Positions 1 to 8,351 of a stretch of 64,000 bases of DNA are shown piece by piece. A program made the position numbers and the translations under genes. Position 1 is the stretch's first letter. Every line of letters starts with the position of its first letter. Below the pieces are notes generated by a model that worked only from the letters and a program-made list of their open reading frames with translations, ran no database searches and was not told where the DNA came from. The stretch comes from Pseudodesulfovibrio sediminis (lineage in GTDB: Bacteria; Desulfobacterota; Desulfovibrionia; Desulfovibrionales; Desulfovibrionaceae), in contig NZ_AP024485.1 of NCBI RefSeq assembly GCF_020886695.1, forward strand, positions 877,001 through 941,000. The letters are read 5' to 3'.

Positions 1-1908
1 ATCTCCGTCATGGACAATATCTTCATGGAAACACGCGGGGTGAATGATCTCGGCAACCTGATGCGGTATACGCCCAACATCTATATAAAAAACACCAGCT
101 CGGGCAGCTCCATTGTCTGCCGTGGAATCTCGACAATCGACACCTCCCTGTTCAGCCCCATGGGCCTGTATGTCGACGACGTGCCCTACCCCATGGGATA
201 CATGACCAACCAAAACCTGTTCGATGTGGAGAGGGTCGAGGTTTTACGCGGTCCCCAGGCCACCCTCTATGGCCGCAACAGCGAATCAGGCGTCACCAAT
301 ATCGTACTCAAGGAGCCGGACAACGAACAACACAACAAGGTGTTGCTGGAGACGGGCACCTATCGCACAGCCCGACTGGGCTTCGCCAGCAGCGGCCCCA
401 TCACAGAGGACCTTCTTTTCTACAGAATCGCCCTGCAGGGATACACCACCAATGGATACAACGAAAACATCCTTGATGGTGACGAGGATGTAACGGGAGA
501 AAAGACGTTTGACGGGCGCGGCACACTGCGTTGGACACCCACAAGGGACTGGGACATTTTTCTGAATATAGACGGTGCAAACCGCGACAAGGGCATAAGC
601 GCGCTGCGGTACACGGATGGCCCAAACGCCACTGATCGATACAAGGTGACCAGCAACGAAAACGACAAGGCCTATGAACATGAACTCGGCCAGTCCGCAA
701 AGATCAAGCATAGCTGGTCGAACGTCGAGCTGCTCTCAATCACCAGTCATCGCACCTTTGACCGCGAACATCACCTTGACTCGGACAGGACCGCGACAGC
801 CCTGGGATACTCCGATCTCGACACGGAGATGGATAGCTGGAACCAGGAGTTCCGCCTGATTTCCACGGACAAAAGCGCCCTGAGTTGGCTGCTGGGATTA
901 AACGGCCGATACGAAGCCATAGACGCTGGCATCGACATGACACACGTCTTGCCGGCGCTGACCTCAACGCGCTCCGGCGACAGCGAAGACGTGGGTTACG
1001 CGGGCTTCGGACAGGCGACATATGAAATTGTCCAGGGCCTGCGACTCACCGGTGGCCTGCGTTTGGACGTGTCGCACAACAACGGAAAACAGACTTACAC
1101 ACCCAACACGGGTGCGGTCTCCTATACCAAGGATGTGGATGCCACAGAGTGGCTGCCCATGCTTTCCCTCGCCTATGACGTCAACCCCCATATAACGGCC
1201 TATTCAACTGTATCCAAAGGTTTTCTGGCGGGCGGATTCAACTTCTACTCGGCCACGGATGAAGACAGCTTCGCCTACGACGCCGAACATGTCACCAACT
1301 ACGAGATGGGCATCAAGACCAACTGGCTGGACAACACACTGAGCTTCAACACAACGATCTTCTACATGGACATCACAGATAAACAGGTTCGCGAGGAGGT
1401 TCCAGGTGGCGCGACAGGGGTCTGGAAATTCACCAACGCCGCTGAGACCCACACCGCAGGTATCGAGCTTGATGGACGATACCGCCCCATTCCCGAACTG
1501 CAGTTCATTGCAGGCTTCGGCTATGCGGATTCAGTTGTGGACAACTGGGAAACAGAGGTGGGCGGAACGCCAGTGGACTACAGCGGCAACAAAGTGCCGT
1601 GGGCGCCGGAGTTCACCTACAATTTAGGCGTTGAATACACCCACAAAAGTGGCTTTTTCGCCAATGCCGACCTTCTGGGTACCGGCGAGCAGTATTTTGA
1701 CGCAGCCAACGAACTGAAAGAAGACGGATACCAGACCATCAACCTGCGCACAGGCTACCAAACCGACAATATCGAACTTTCCGTATGGTGCAGCAACCTC
1801 TTTGACGAAGCCTATGCGGTCAAACAGGTCTCCACCGCAGCCGGATACACACTACAGGAAGACGGCGCTCCCAGAACATTTGGATTCACCATCAATTGGA
1901 GGTTCTAA
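1..1908 (+). CDS. TonB-dependent outer-membrane receptor (5' end outside window)
   Basis: Outer-membrane gated beta-barrel that imports a bound ligand using TonB energy. The reading frame is open from base 1, so the signal peptide, TonB box and start of the plug lie upstream of the window. Visible are the second half of the plug (VERVEVLRGPQATLYGRN, the usual plug motif of iron-complex receptors) and a complete barrel ending in aromatic Phe (FGFTINWRF), the normal outer-membrane insertion signal. It is the first gene of a close-packed set with a methyltransferase 2 bases downstream and an ABC importer, so receptor and importer probably move the same substrate. The substrate cannot be read from the sequence; an iron or other metal complex, or a tetrapyrrole, is inferred from the family and from the TonB/Fur region that follows. 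Confidence 0.93.
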   Translation: MSVMDNIFMETRGVNDLGNLMRYTPNIYIKNTSSGSSIVCRGISTIDTSLFSPMGLYVDDVPYPMGYMTNQNLFDVERVEVLRGPQATLYGRNSESGVTNIVLKEPDNEQHNKVLLETGTYRTARLGFASSGPITEDLLFYRIALQGYTTNGYNENILDGDEDVTGEKTFDGRGTLRWTPTRDWDIFLNIDGANRDKGISALRYTDGPNATDRYKVTSNENDKAYEHELGQSAKIKHSWSNVELLSITSHRTFDREHHLDSDRTATALGYSDLDTEMDSWNQEFRLISTDKSALSWLLGLNGRYEAIDAGIDMTHVLPALTSTRSGDSEDVGYAGFGQATYEIVQGLRLTGGLRLDVSHNNGKQTYTPNTGAVSYTKDVDATEWLPMLSLAYDVNPHITAYSTVSKGFLAGGFNFYSATDEDSFAYDAEHVTNYEMGIKTNWLDNTLSFNTTIFYMDITDKQVREEVPGGATGVWKFTNAAETHTAGIELDGRYRPIPELQFIAGFGYADSVVDNWETEVGGTPVDYSGNKVPWAPEFTYNLGVEYTHKSGFFANADLLGTGEQYFDAANELKEDGYQTINLRTGYQTDNIELSVWCSNLFDEAYAVKQVSTAAGYTLQEDGAPRTFGFTINWRF

Positions 1909-1910
1909 CC

Positions 1911-2951
1911 ATGACAAAATTACCACACCACACCGCACACGCAGGCCTCACCCCCGGCCTGGTCTTTGAACTGATGGTCGGCCCCATCCGCATGGCAGTG
2001 CTGAAAACAGCGCTGGACCTGGAAGTGGCCGACATTCTGGCCCGGGAACATGATCCCAAGGCCATCGCCAACTCCTTGAACATAGAAACCGACGAGACCA
2101 ATCTCATCTACTTTCTGGATGCCATGACCGCTCTGGGCTTTGCGGAAAAACAAGACACACAGTATGCCAACACCGCTTTTGCAGAATCCTATCTGCGCAG
2201 GAACAGCCCCACCTACCTCGGTGGGCTGGTCCGCAACCTCTCTCACATGCAGCACCACAACCTGGACCGCATCCCGGAACTCATTCGTCAGGGACCTCCG
2301 CAGGTGGAGCAGCAGGACAAACTGTACGGAGAGGAAAAATGGAAGAACTCGGTCCGCCACCTCGCCAGCTACCAAAAGGCGGATATGGCCCAACGGGTGG
2401 CCGATCTGGTCGCTTCAGTACCGGAATTCCCCACCATGCAGCGTATGCTGGATCTAGGCTGCGGGCCGGGCCTCATATGCATGACCGTGGTTTCGCAACA
2501 TCCGTCCATGAGCGGTGTGCTGTGCGACCTGCCCTCGGTTATGGAAGTGGCTCGGGAAGAAATCGCGTCCGCCGGTCTGGAAGAAAGAATCAGCACCATT
2601 GACGGGGACTACAACAACGTGGACTTCGGCAAAGACTATGACCTGATATGGGCCAGTCACAGCCTGTACTATGCCAAAGATCTCGATGCCATGTTCGCCA
2701 ACGTGTACAACGCCCTGTCTCCGAACGGCGTCTTCATGACCCTCCACGAGGGGCTCACCAGCGAACGCACCCAACCGGCTGATCTGGTGCTTTCCCGCCT
2801 TTCACTTGCCCTGGAGGGACAGGATGTATCCTTTGAACAAGGTGAAATAGCCGCCCACCTATCCGGTGCCGGATTCGCCTCCGTGACGACCGAAATCCTG
2901 ACACTGCCTCTCGGGCCCATGGATCTGATCGTTGCCCGCAAACAAGGATAA
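1911..2951 (+). CDS. SAM-dependent O-methyltransferase-like protein
   Basis: Class I S-adenosylmethionine methyltransferase of the acetylserotonin O-methyltransferase/plant caffeate type. The N-terminal ~110 residues look like the winged-helix dimerisation domain of that family (GLTPGLVFELMVGPIRMAVL, then a DILAREHD helix). SAM motif I is LDLGCGPGLICM and the acidic loop is near GVLCDLPSVMEVA. The ATG at 1911 is chosen because GGAGG lies at 1898-1902; the GTG/TTG-type extension at 1896 would overlap the receptor. It follows the receptor by two bases and precedes the binding protein by three, so it belongs to the same transcript. It may modify the imported compound or make a ligand; the catalytic His/Glu pair of true O-methyltransferases was not verified. 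The family call is firm, the substrate unknown. Confidence 0.85.
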   Translation: MTKLPHHTAHAGLTPGLVFELMVGPIRMAVLKTALDLEVADILAREHDPKAIANSLNIETDETNLIYFLDAMTALGFAEKQDTQYANTAFAESYLRRNSPTYLGGLVRNLSHMQHHNLDRIPELIRQGPPQVEQQDKLYGEEKWKNSVRHLASYQKADMAQRVADLVASVPEFPTMQRMLDLGCGPGLICMTVVSQHPSMSGVLCDLPSVMEVAREEIASAGLEERISTIDGDYNNVDFGKDYDLIWASHSLYYAKDLDAMFANVYNALSPNGVFMTLHEGLTSERTQPADLVLSRLSLALEGQDVSFEQGEIAAHLSGAGFASVTTEILTLPLGPMDLIVARKQG

Positions 2952-2954
2952 CCC

Positions 2955-3917
2955 ATGCGCACACTCCTCCTGACCGCCCTGTTCCTGACCTTCACCTGCC
3001 CACCCCTCGTTAAGGCTGCCGGTCCTTTGACCGTTTCAGGGCCACCCAGTGCGGAGAGCATCCCCCTGATTGCCATGGCTCAACCCAACCGTCCCTGGGA
3101 ACAGGACTTTGAGGTACGGTTCATCCCCTGGCACTCACCGGACATGCTCCGGGCCATGGTAGCGGGGGAACAGGTAGACGCTGCCATCATCACCACGGCA
3201 TCGGCATCCACCCTGCACAACAGAGGCGTCAACTGCCGGATGGTCCTGCTGTATGACTCTCCGGTCTGGATCGTATCAACGACATCCGGGCCGGACACCC
3301 TGCAATCGCTGAAAGGGACCCTGCTCTTTCCCTTTGGCCCAGGGGAAATGCCAGAGCTCTTCTACAAAGCCGCAATGGTGAACACCCCCGGCGGCATCAC
3401 CACCCGCTACACGGGCGGCGCCATAGAGGCGGTCAACCTCCTGCTGGCGGGCAGGGGCGACCATGCCATGCTCAATGAACCAATCGCCTCCATTGCCGTG
3501 GAACGCTCAAAGATCATGCACGCAAAAGGCGCCCCCCTGCTGATAAAGCGCGTGAACATGTGCAGGGTCTGGGAACGCACTTTCCCAGGCCATCATCTGG
3601 CCGCGAGTTGCATGAGCTTTTTCGGAGCAAAAGCCGACGATCCCGAGCTGATGCAGGCCTTTCGCAAAGCACATGAACAGGCATGTCTATGGGTAGAGGA
3701 CAATCCGGGCAAGGCCCGTGATCTGGTGCAAAAGAAACTCCCGGCCCTGGACGCATACATGGAAGCGGGCATATACGACACCGTTGAAATACACACGCTC
3801 AATGGCCAGCAAGCACAAGAAGATGCGCTATTCTATCTGAAAAAAATCAGTGAAATCTCTCCTGCCGCTGTTGGCGGCACACTGCCGGGTGAAGCCATTT
3901 TCGAGGCAAAACAATGA
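2955..3917 (+). CDS. ABC transporter periplasmic substrate-binding protein (NMT1/SsuA-like)
   Basis: Exported solute-binding protein of the NitT/TauT/thiamine-pyrimidine type. Residues 1-21 form a signal peptide ending VKA-AG. The mature protein shows the family pattern: an early small-molecule pocket (SGPPSAESIPLIAMAQ), a mid-protein GEQVDAAIITTASAS strand-loop, and a C-terminal NPGKARDLVQKKLPALD helix region typical of NMT1-like proteins. It overlaps the permease start by four bases (ATGA), so the two are translationally coupled. It should hand the ligand that passed the outer-membrane receptor to the inner-membrane permease. Known members bind sulfonates, nitrate, bicarbonate or pyrimidines, but this family is poorly predictive and the ligand here is unknown. 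Confidence 0.87.
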   Translation: MRTLLLTALFLTFTCPPLVKAAGPLTVSGPPSAESIPLIAMAQPNRPWEQDFEVRFIPWHSPDMLRAMVAGEQVDAAIITTASASTLHNRGVNCRMVLLYDSPVWIVSTTSGPDTLQSLKGTLLFPFGPGEMPELFYKAAMVNTPGGITTRYTGGAIEAVNLLLAGRGDHAMLNEPIASIAVERSKIMHAKGAPLLIKRVNMCRVWERTFPGHHLAASCMSFFGAKADDPELMQAFRKAHEQACLWVEDNPGKARDLVQKKLPALDAYMEAGIYDTVEIHTLNGQQAQEDALFYLKKISEISPAAVGGTLPGEAIFEAKQ

Positions 3918-4681
3918 TCAGTCCGAACACCGGCAAACTGCCACCCTTTGCCTTCCATATTCTGGGGCTCACGCTTCTGGTCCTGGGCTGGGAACTGCTG
4001 GCCCGACATTATTCCGGGTTGGTCATAGCCGCACCGGAGGAAACACTGGCCGCACTGTTCCGGTTGTCCACAAACACGACGTTTCTGGCCCGGCATTTGG
4101 AACCCACGCTGGTACGCATCAGCCTGGGGTTGTTCTTCGGCGTAGGCTGCGGAGCCGTGCTGGGCATACTGGCCGGGTTCATGGAGCCAGTGCGACTGTT
4201 GCTCTCCCCTGCACGCTGGATTCTCACGAGTATTCCCGGTGTGATCGTCGTGGTGGTCTTCATGCTCTGGTTCGGCATGGGCACCACTATGGTGGTATGC
4301 ATCACCGCCACCATGATCGCCCCCATCGTCTACGTGAACACGGCCGACGGCATGATGAGTGTGGACCGCAATCTTCTGGAGATGGCCAAGGTGTATCGCC
4401 TGCCCTTGAGTATGCGCCTGATGAGGATATACGCCATGGCGCTGGCCGGCCCGCTCCTGTCCGGGGTGGTCCTCGCGACCGGAAACGGAATCCGCCTGGT
4501 AGTGCTGGCGGAAATGCTCGGTGCCAACGAAGGCATAGGGCACGCACTGGCTATCTCGCGAAGCAACCTGCAGACCGATGAACTCTATGCTCTGACTCTG
4601 CTGGCCATGTTAGTCATCGGCAGCGTGGAGGTGCTTTTACTGCGCCCGGCCCGCAAGGCCGTGCAAAGGAGGCGGGCATGA
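3914..4681 (+). CDS. ABC transporter permease (SsuC/TauC type)
   Basis: Inner-membrane permease of 255 residues with about six hydrophobic segments, beginning FHILGLTLLVLGWELLA. The cytoplasmic EAA loop is visible in the second half (EMAKVYRLPLSMRLMRIY, then GPLLSGVVLATGNGIRLVV and AEMLGANEGIGHAL), which is the coupling site for the ATPase and fits the nitrate/sulfonate/taurine permease group. It overlaps both neighbours with ATGA junctions, so the binding protein, permease and ATPase form a complete importer. Length is normal for the family. Confidence 0.93.
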   Translation: MISPNTGKLPPFAFHILGLTLLVLGWELLARHYSGLVIAAPEETLAALFRLSTNTTFLARHLEPTLVRISLGLFFGVGCGAVLGILAGFMEPVRLLLSPARWILTSIPGVIVVVVFMLWFGMGTTMVVCITATMIAPIVYVNTADGMMSVDRNLLEMAKVYRLPLSMRLMRIYAMALAGPLLSGVVLATGNGIRLVVLAEMLGANEGIGHALAISRSNLQTDELYALTLLAMLVIGSVEVLLLRPARKAVQRRRA

Positions 4682-5358
4682 GTGCCATCATCGAAATGAA
4701 AGGGGTCCACAAACGATTCGGCAAACGTCCGGTCATCTCCGGATTCAACCTGACCGTAAAACAGGGCGAAGTGATGGGGCTGCTCGGTCCCAGCGGCATC
4801 GGCAAGTCCACGGTCCTGCGCATGATCGCCGGATTGGAAAGGCCGGACTCAGGCAGCATACGAGTCGGCACCGCACACATCGGCTACGTATTTCAAGAAG
4901 CGAGACTTCTGCCTTGGGATACCGCTTTGAACAACGTTGTCCTTCCGCTCCGCGCACTCGGACAAACACGCTGGGAGGCCACGGATCGCGCCCGGCATTT
5001 CCTGAAACAAATGGAACTTTCCGAATTCGAAAAAGTCTACCCGCATCAACTCTCCGGGGGCATGCGTCAGCGGATTGCACTTGCCCGAGCCTTTGCCATC
5101 AGTCCGGACATTCTGCTGCTGGATGAACCGTTCACAGGGCTGGACAGAGGGCTCAAGGAAACCATGAAACAACTGCTGGAATCCGCCCTGCTGGATTCCA
5201 ACACGGACGTCAATGGAACGGCGGTCATTCACGTAACCCACGACCCTTCCGAGCTTCTGGACCGGACCAACCGCATCGTTCATCTGGAGCAGCAAAGCAA
5301 CGCACAATGCGTCGGGGCCTGCCTTACCAAGGCCATACAGCAAGGACAGCCTTCATGA
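4678..5358 (+). CDS. ABC transporter ATP-binding protein
   Basis: Cytoplasmic ATPase that powers the importer encoded just upstream. All diagnostic motifs are present: Walker A GPSGIGKST near residue 39, Q-loop FQEARLLPWD, signature LSGGMRQR, Walker B ILLLDEPF and the switch His in VTHDPSE. Its 226 residues fit a single nucleotide-binding domain of the SsuB/TauB group. The stop overlaps the next start (ATGA), so expression continues into the membrane protein that follows. Confidence 0.95.
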   Translation: MSAIIEMKGVHKRFGKRPVISGFNLTVKQGEVMGLLGPSGIGKSTVLRMIAGLERPDSGSIRVGTAHIGYVFQEARLLPWDTALNNVVLPLRALGQTRWEATDRARHFLKQMELSEFEKVYPHQLSGGMRQRIALARAFAISPDILLLDEPFTGLDRGLKETMKQLLESALLDSNTDVNGTAVIHVTHDPSELLDRTNRIVHLEQQSNAQCVGACLTKAIQQGQPS

Positions 5359-5996
5359 CACAAACCGAATCTTTCTGGCATATTCTCGAAGGATTTCGCG
5401 ATACCACCATGGGCATACAGATTCTGCTTGTCCTAGGCATGCTTGTGGTCTCCCTGCTCGTTTTCACCAAACCCGGCAAGGTCGCAGACGCTTTCACCAA
5501 ACTCTTTTTGGCCGCGGCCTTCCTCTGGAACTCTGTCGCCTGCTTCCTGATCGTCTGCGGCAAAAGCCCGATAGCCAAATTCCTCGGAGGCCCCCTGTAC
5601 GCGGTCATCGGCTTCCTTTTCCTTGTCGATCTCTTCATCACCCGAAAAACACATTTCACCGTGCCGCATACCCTCGGGATGCAGCTGACTACAGGCTTTT
5701 TCATCCTGTTGGCCTTTCTCTTCCCGTTTCTGGGATACTTCACAGGACATCCCATGATCGCCCTCCCCGCATATCCCTGCCCCCTCGCGGGATTCACCCT
5801 GGCTCTGCTGGCTGCGTCCGCTCCCCGGGTTGATCGGGGGATATATATTCTGACCCTCATTTGGGCCTTTGTGAATATTCCCAAAAGTTTCGGCTACATG
5901 GACTGCTATGAAGAGACGACTTTGGTCCTCACCGGATTCTACGCCCTGGGCATGCTCAAGTACCACGACGCACAACAGGAAAAACAGATACGATAA
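5355..5996 (+). CDS. Small polytopic membrane protein, DUF6064-like
   Basis: A 213-residue integral membrane protein with about six hydrophobic helices separated by short loops (for example ILLVLGMLVVSLLVF and FFILLAFLFPFLGYF). It resembles the DUF6064 family of uncharacterised membrane proteins, a match made by eye. The ATG at 5355 is preferred to the upstream start at 5307 because it overlaps the ATPase stop as ATGA, like its neighbours. No catalytic residues are recognisable. Its place between importer and redox enzymes suggests an accessory role in transport or in anchoring the redox partners, but that is only inference. Confidence 0.75.
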   Translation: MTQTESFWHILEGFRDTTMGIQILLVLGMLVVSLLVFTKPGKVADAFTKLFLAAAFLWNSVACFLIVCGKSPIAKFLGGPLYAVIGFLFLVDLFITRKTHFTVPHTLGMQLTTGFFILLAFLFPFLGYFTGHPMIALPAYPCPLAGFTLALLAASAPRVDRGIYILTLIWAFVNIPKSFGYMDCYEETTLVLTGFYALGMLKYHDAQQEKQIR

Positions 5997-6009
5997 ACAG
6001 GAGGAGGCC

Positions 6010-7047
6010 ATGTACAGAGAGTCCACATACGGGATGCTGTCTAATGAATCCAAACTGCTGACGCCCTCCGGAAAAAACGTACGAACCGCCCGCGCAAAGG
6101 CTCCCAGACTCAAATGCATCGACGCGGGCAGTGATTTCTGCCCCTGCCATCTTGCAGAAGCTGGCGAATGCCTTGTCTGCTCTGTGCTCAGAGGTGAATC
6201 CGAATGCAATTGCGACTGGACCGGCACCTGCATCCTGGCCCAAAACGGCTGGCTTCTCGGCCACGGACTTCGTCGCGAAAGTCATAAGGCGGCAATCCTG
6301 TCCAGAAAAGATGTGGGCCAGGGGACTGAGATTCTGCATATTCAGACTCCACCACGGCTGGCCTCCCAGCTCACCCGGCCTGGGAGTTTTGTCTTTGTCC
6401 GCGCCAAAACCGAAGGGTGCTTCGACATTCCGCTTACAGTGCTCAAATCCTTTCCCGCCCGACAGGAGATCGTTCTGGCCTACACCCAACTCGGGCCGAA
6501 AACCAAGGCACTGGCCACCTGCAAAGACACACTTTGGTTGCGCGGCCCCTATTGGAATGGGATTCAAGGCCACCAGTTGGTTGAAGACGTACGCAATGAG
6601 CGTGTAATACTGGTCCTTTCGGGAATGGCCCAGGTCTGCGGCCCGAACATAGCACGTACGCTGATCCGCAACGGCAACAGGGTCAGTGTCATCTACGGCA
6701 CCAAGGAATACCCTTTCGTGCTCCCCTTTCTCCAAGAAGTGCCTGCGGCCTATTTCATCAACCTCACGTCACGCAGCGGCTGGCAGGAAATACAAAGCCT
6801 GCTCAAACAGCTTCGCCCCTATTGCGTGTTCAGCGGCGGCAACGACGAACAGCATGCGCTCCTGAAAAAAGCCATGAGCGGCCTGCGCCTGAAACCACGC
6901 ATAGCGACCTCCAGAACCCATACGATGTGCTGCGGAGAAGGCGTCTGCGGAGCATGCGTGACCACGGCAAACGGGATACAGGTCCGCACCTGCAAGGCTC
7001 GACTCGACCCCGATGAATGGCAAGGCAAAGAGGACGCAAGGATATGA
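6010..7047 (+). CDS. Fe-S/FAD-NAD-binding reductase, dihydroorotate dehydrogenase electron-transfer (PyrK)-like
   Basis: Predicted cytoplasmic electron-transfer flavoprotein of 345 residues. Three parts can be seen: an N-terminal Cys-rich stretch (CPCHLAEAGECLVC, then CNCDWTGTC), a ferredoxin-reductase-like FAD/NAD core, and a C-terminal Cys cluster CCGEGVCGACV...CKA like the [2Fe-2S] site of PyrK. The first Cys block is extra to PyrK and could bind another cluster. The ATG at 6010 follows GAGGAGG at 6001; the frame opens earlier at 5908 but that would run through the previous gene. The stop overlaps the next gene by ATGA, so it is likely a partner of the FAD enzyme that follows. No pyr genes lie nearby, so a pyrimidine role is unlikely. 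Confidence 0.8.
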   Translation: MYRESTYGMLSNESKLLTPSGKNVRTARAKAPRLKCIDAGSDFCPCHLAEAGECLVCSVLRGESECNCDWTGTCILAQNGWLLGHGLRRESHKAAILSRKDVGQGTEILHIQTPPRLASQLTRPGSFVFVRAKTEGCFDIPLTVLKSFPARQEIVLAYTQLGPKTKALATCKDTLWLRGPYWNGIQGHQLVEDVRNERVILVLSGMAQVCGPNIARTLIRNGNRVSVIYGTKEYPFVLPFLQEVPAAYFINLTSRSGWQEIQSLLKQLRPYCVFSGGNDEQHALLKKAMSGLRLKPRIATSRTHTMCCGEGVCGACVTTANGIQVRTCKARLDPDEWQGKEDARI

Positions 7048-8336
7048 GCACAATAATCATCATAGGCGGCGGATGGGCCGGGTGCGCTGCAGCGCTGGCC
7101 GCACAGCAGGGAAAAACGAAACACATCATTCTGCTGGAGCGAACCGACCTGCTCCTGGGGTGCGGACTGGCCGGGGGCATAATGCGAAATAACGGTAGGT
7201 ATACCGCTGCCGAAGAGCTTCGACTGCTTGGTGCCGGAGACCTCATAGAGGCTGCGGACCGCGCTGCCACTCATGTTGCGTTCAACTTTCCCGGACATAG
7301 CCATGCCAGCCTCTACTCGACCTCAATAATGGAACCGACCGTACGGGCGTTGCTGGAAAAGCGGAACATTGATGTGCGTTCTCTCTCCCGGGTTGTGGAT
7401 GTCCGATCCTCGGAAGGAGCCATACAGGCGGTCCAATTGACGGACAAATCATGGCTGGAAGGCGACGTGTTCATTGAATGCACAGGCTCGGCGGGTCCCA
7501 TGGGCAACTGCGTGCGTTTTGGCAACGGCTGCGCCATGTGCATGTTGCGCTGCCCGTCCTTTGGCCCCCGAGTCAGTATCACTGCCCGTATGGGCATTAC
7601 GGACTGCATGGGCATGCGCCAGGACGGAGCGGTTGGATCCCTGAGCGGTTCCTGCGAAATACGCAAGGACTCGCTCGCCACCCCCCTACAACGCGCACTC
7701 AAAAAAGACGGCGTGTCCGTGACGCCTTTGCCCGAACAACTGGTCCACCGCAGCATGCTGAAAAAAAAGTCCTGCCGTCAGTACGCGCTGCCCGACTTTG
7801 CGAATAACATCGTGCTGTTGGACACGGGTGGGCAAGCCAAAATGATGACCCCGTATTTCCCCATAGACCAGTTACGGAAAGTGCCGGGTTTTGAAAATGC
7901 GCTTTACAGTCACGGGAGCAGCATGGCCAACTCGGTGCGTTTCCTGAGTCGGGCACCCAGAAACGATTCCATGCGGGTTACCGGTGCGAAGAATCTGTTC
8001 TGCGCCGGAGAAAAGTCCGGCTTCTTCGTTGGACATACCGAGGCCATGGCCACCGGCACCCTGGCCGGTCACAATGCCGCCGCCATGGCGGACGGAGGAA
8101 TAGAGGTACAATTTCCCAAGGAACTCGCCTGCGGCGATATCATTGCAGCAGAGTCTGAAGGCCTTGAACAGGAAGACGGCTTGAGTCAACGCTACACTTT
8201 TTCCGGAGGCATCTACTTTGAACGAATGCAAAAACGTGGACTGTATGTAATGGACACGGCGGAACTCCGTACCCGGATCCGCCGGCTGGGACTAACAGGC
8301 TTCTTTGCCGCCACCCGAAACAATGCGGCAGCCTAA
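7044..8336 (+). CDS. FAD-dependent oxidoreductase with a C-x2-C-x3-C motif
   Basis: Flavoprotein of 430 residues. It opens with a Rossmann dinucleotide site (IIIIGGGWAGCAAALAA) and has a late FAD-contact segment NLFCAGEKSGFFVGHTEA, as in GidA/FixC-like dehydrogenases. In the middle is GNGCAMCMLRCP, a C-x2-C-x3-C arrangement that could be a metal or Fe-S site or redox-active cysteines. The ATG at 7044 overlaps the stop of the Fe-S reductase, and the pair probably passes electrons from NAD(P)H to an unknown acceptor. In the cassette context the acceptor may be the imported compound. The flavoprotein call is safe; the reaction is not identified. Confidence 0.82.
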   Translation: MSTIIIIGGGWAGCAAALAAQQGKTKHIILLERTDLLLGCGLAGGIMRNNGRYTAAEELRLLGAGDLIEAADRAATHVAFNFPGHSHASLYSTSIMEPTVRALLEKRNIDVRSLSRVVDVRSSEGAIQAVQLTDKSWLEGDVFIECTGSAGPMGNCVRFGNGCAMCMLRCPSFGPRVSITARMGITDCMGMRQDGAVGSLSGSCEIRKDSLATPLQRALKKDGVSVTPLPEQLVHRSMLKKKSCRQYALPDFANNIVLLDTGGQAKMMTPYFPIDQLRKVPGFENALYSHGSSMANSVRFLSRAPRNDSMRVTGAKNLFCAGEKSGFFVGHTEAMATGTLAGHNAAAMADGGIEVQFPKELACGDIIAAESEGLEQEDGLSQRYTFSGGIYFERMQKRGLYVMDTAELRTRIRRLGLTGFFAATRNNAAA

Positions 8337-8351
8337 AACCATGGAGTTATT

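Noticed and set aside
5907-6009. Longer N-terminus for the FeS reductase from 5908
   Set aside because: It would overlap the DUF6064-like gene by about 90 bases; ATG 6010 has a strong ribosome site.
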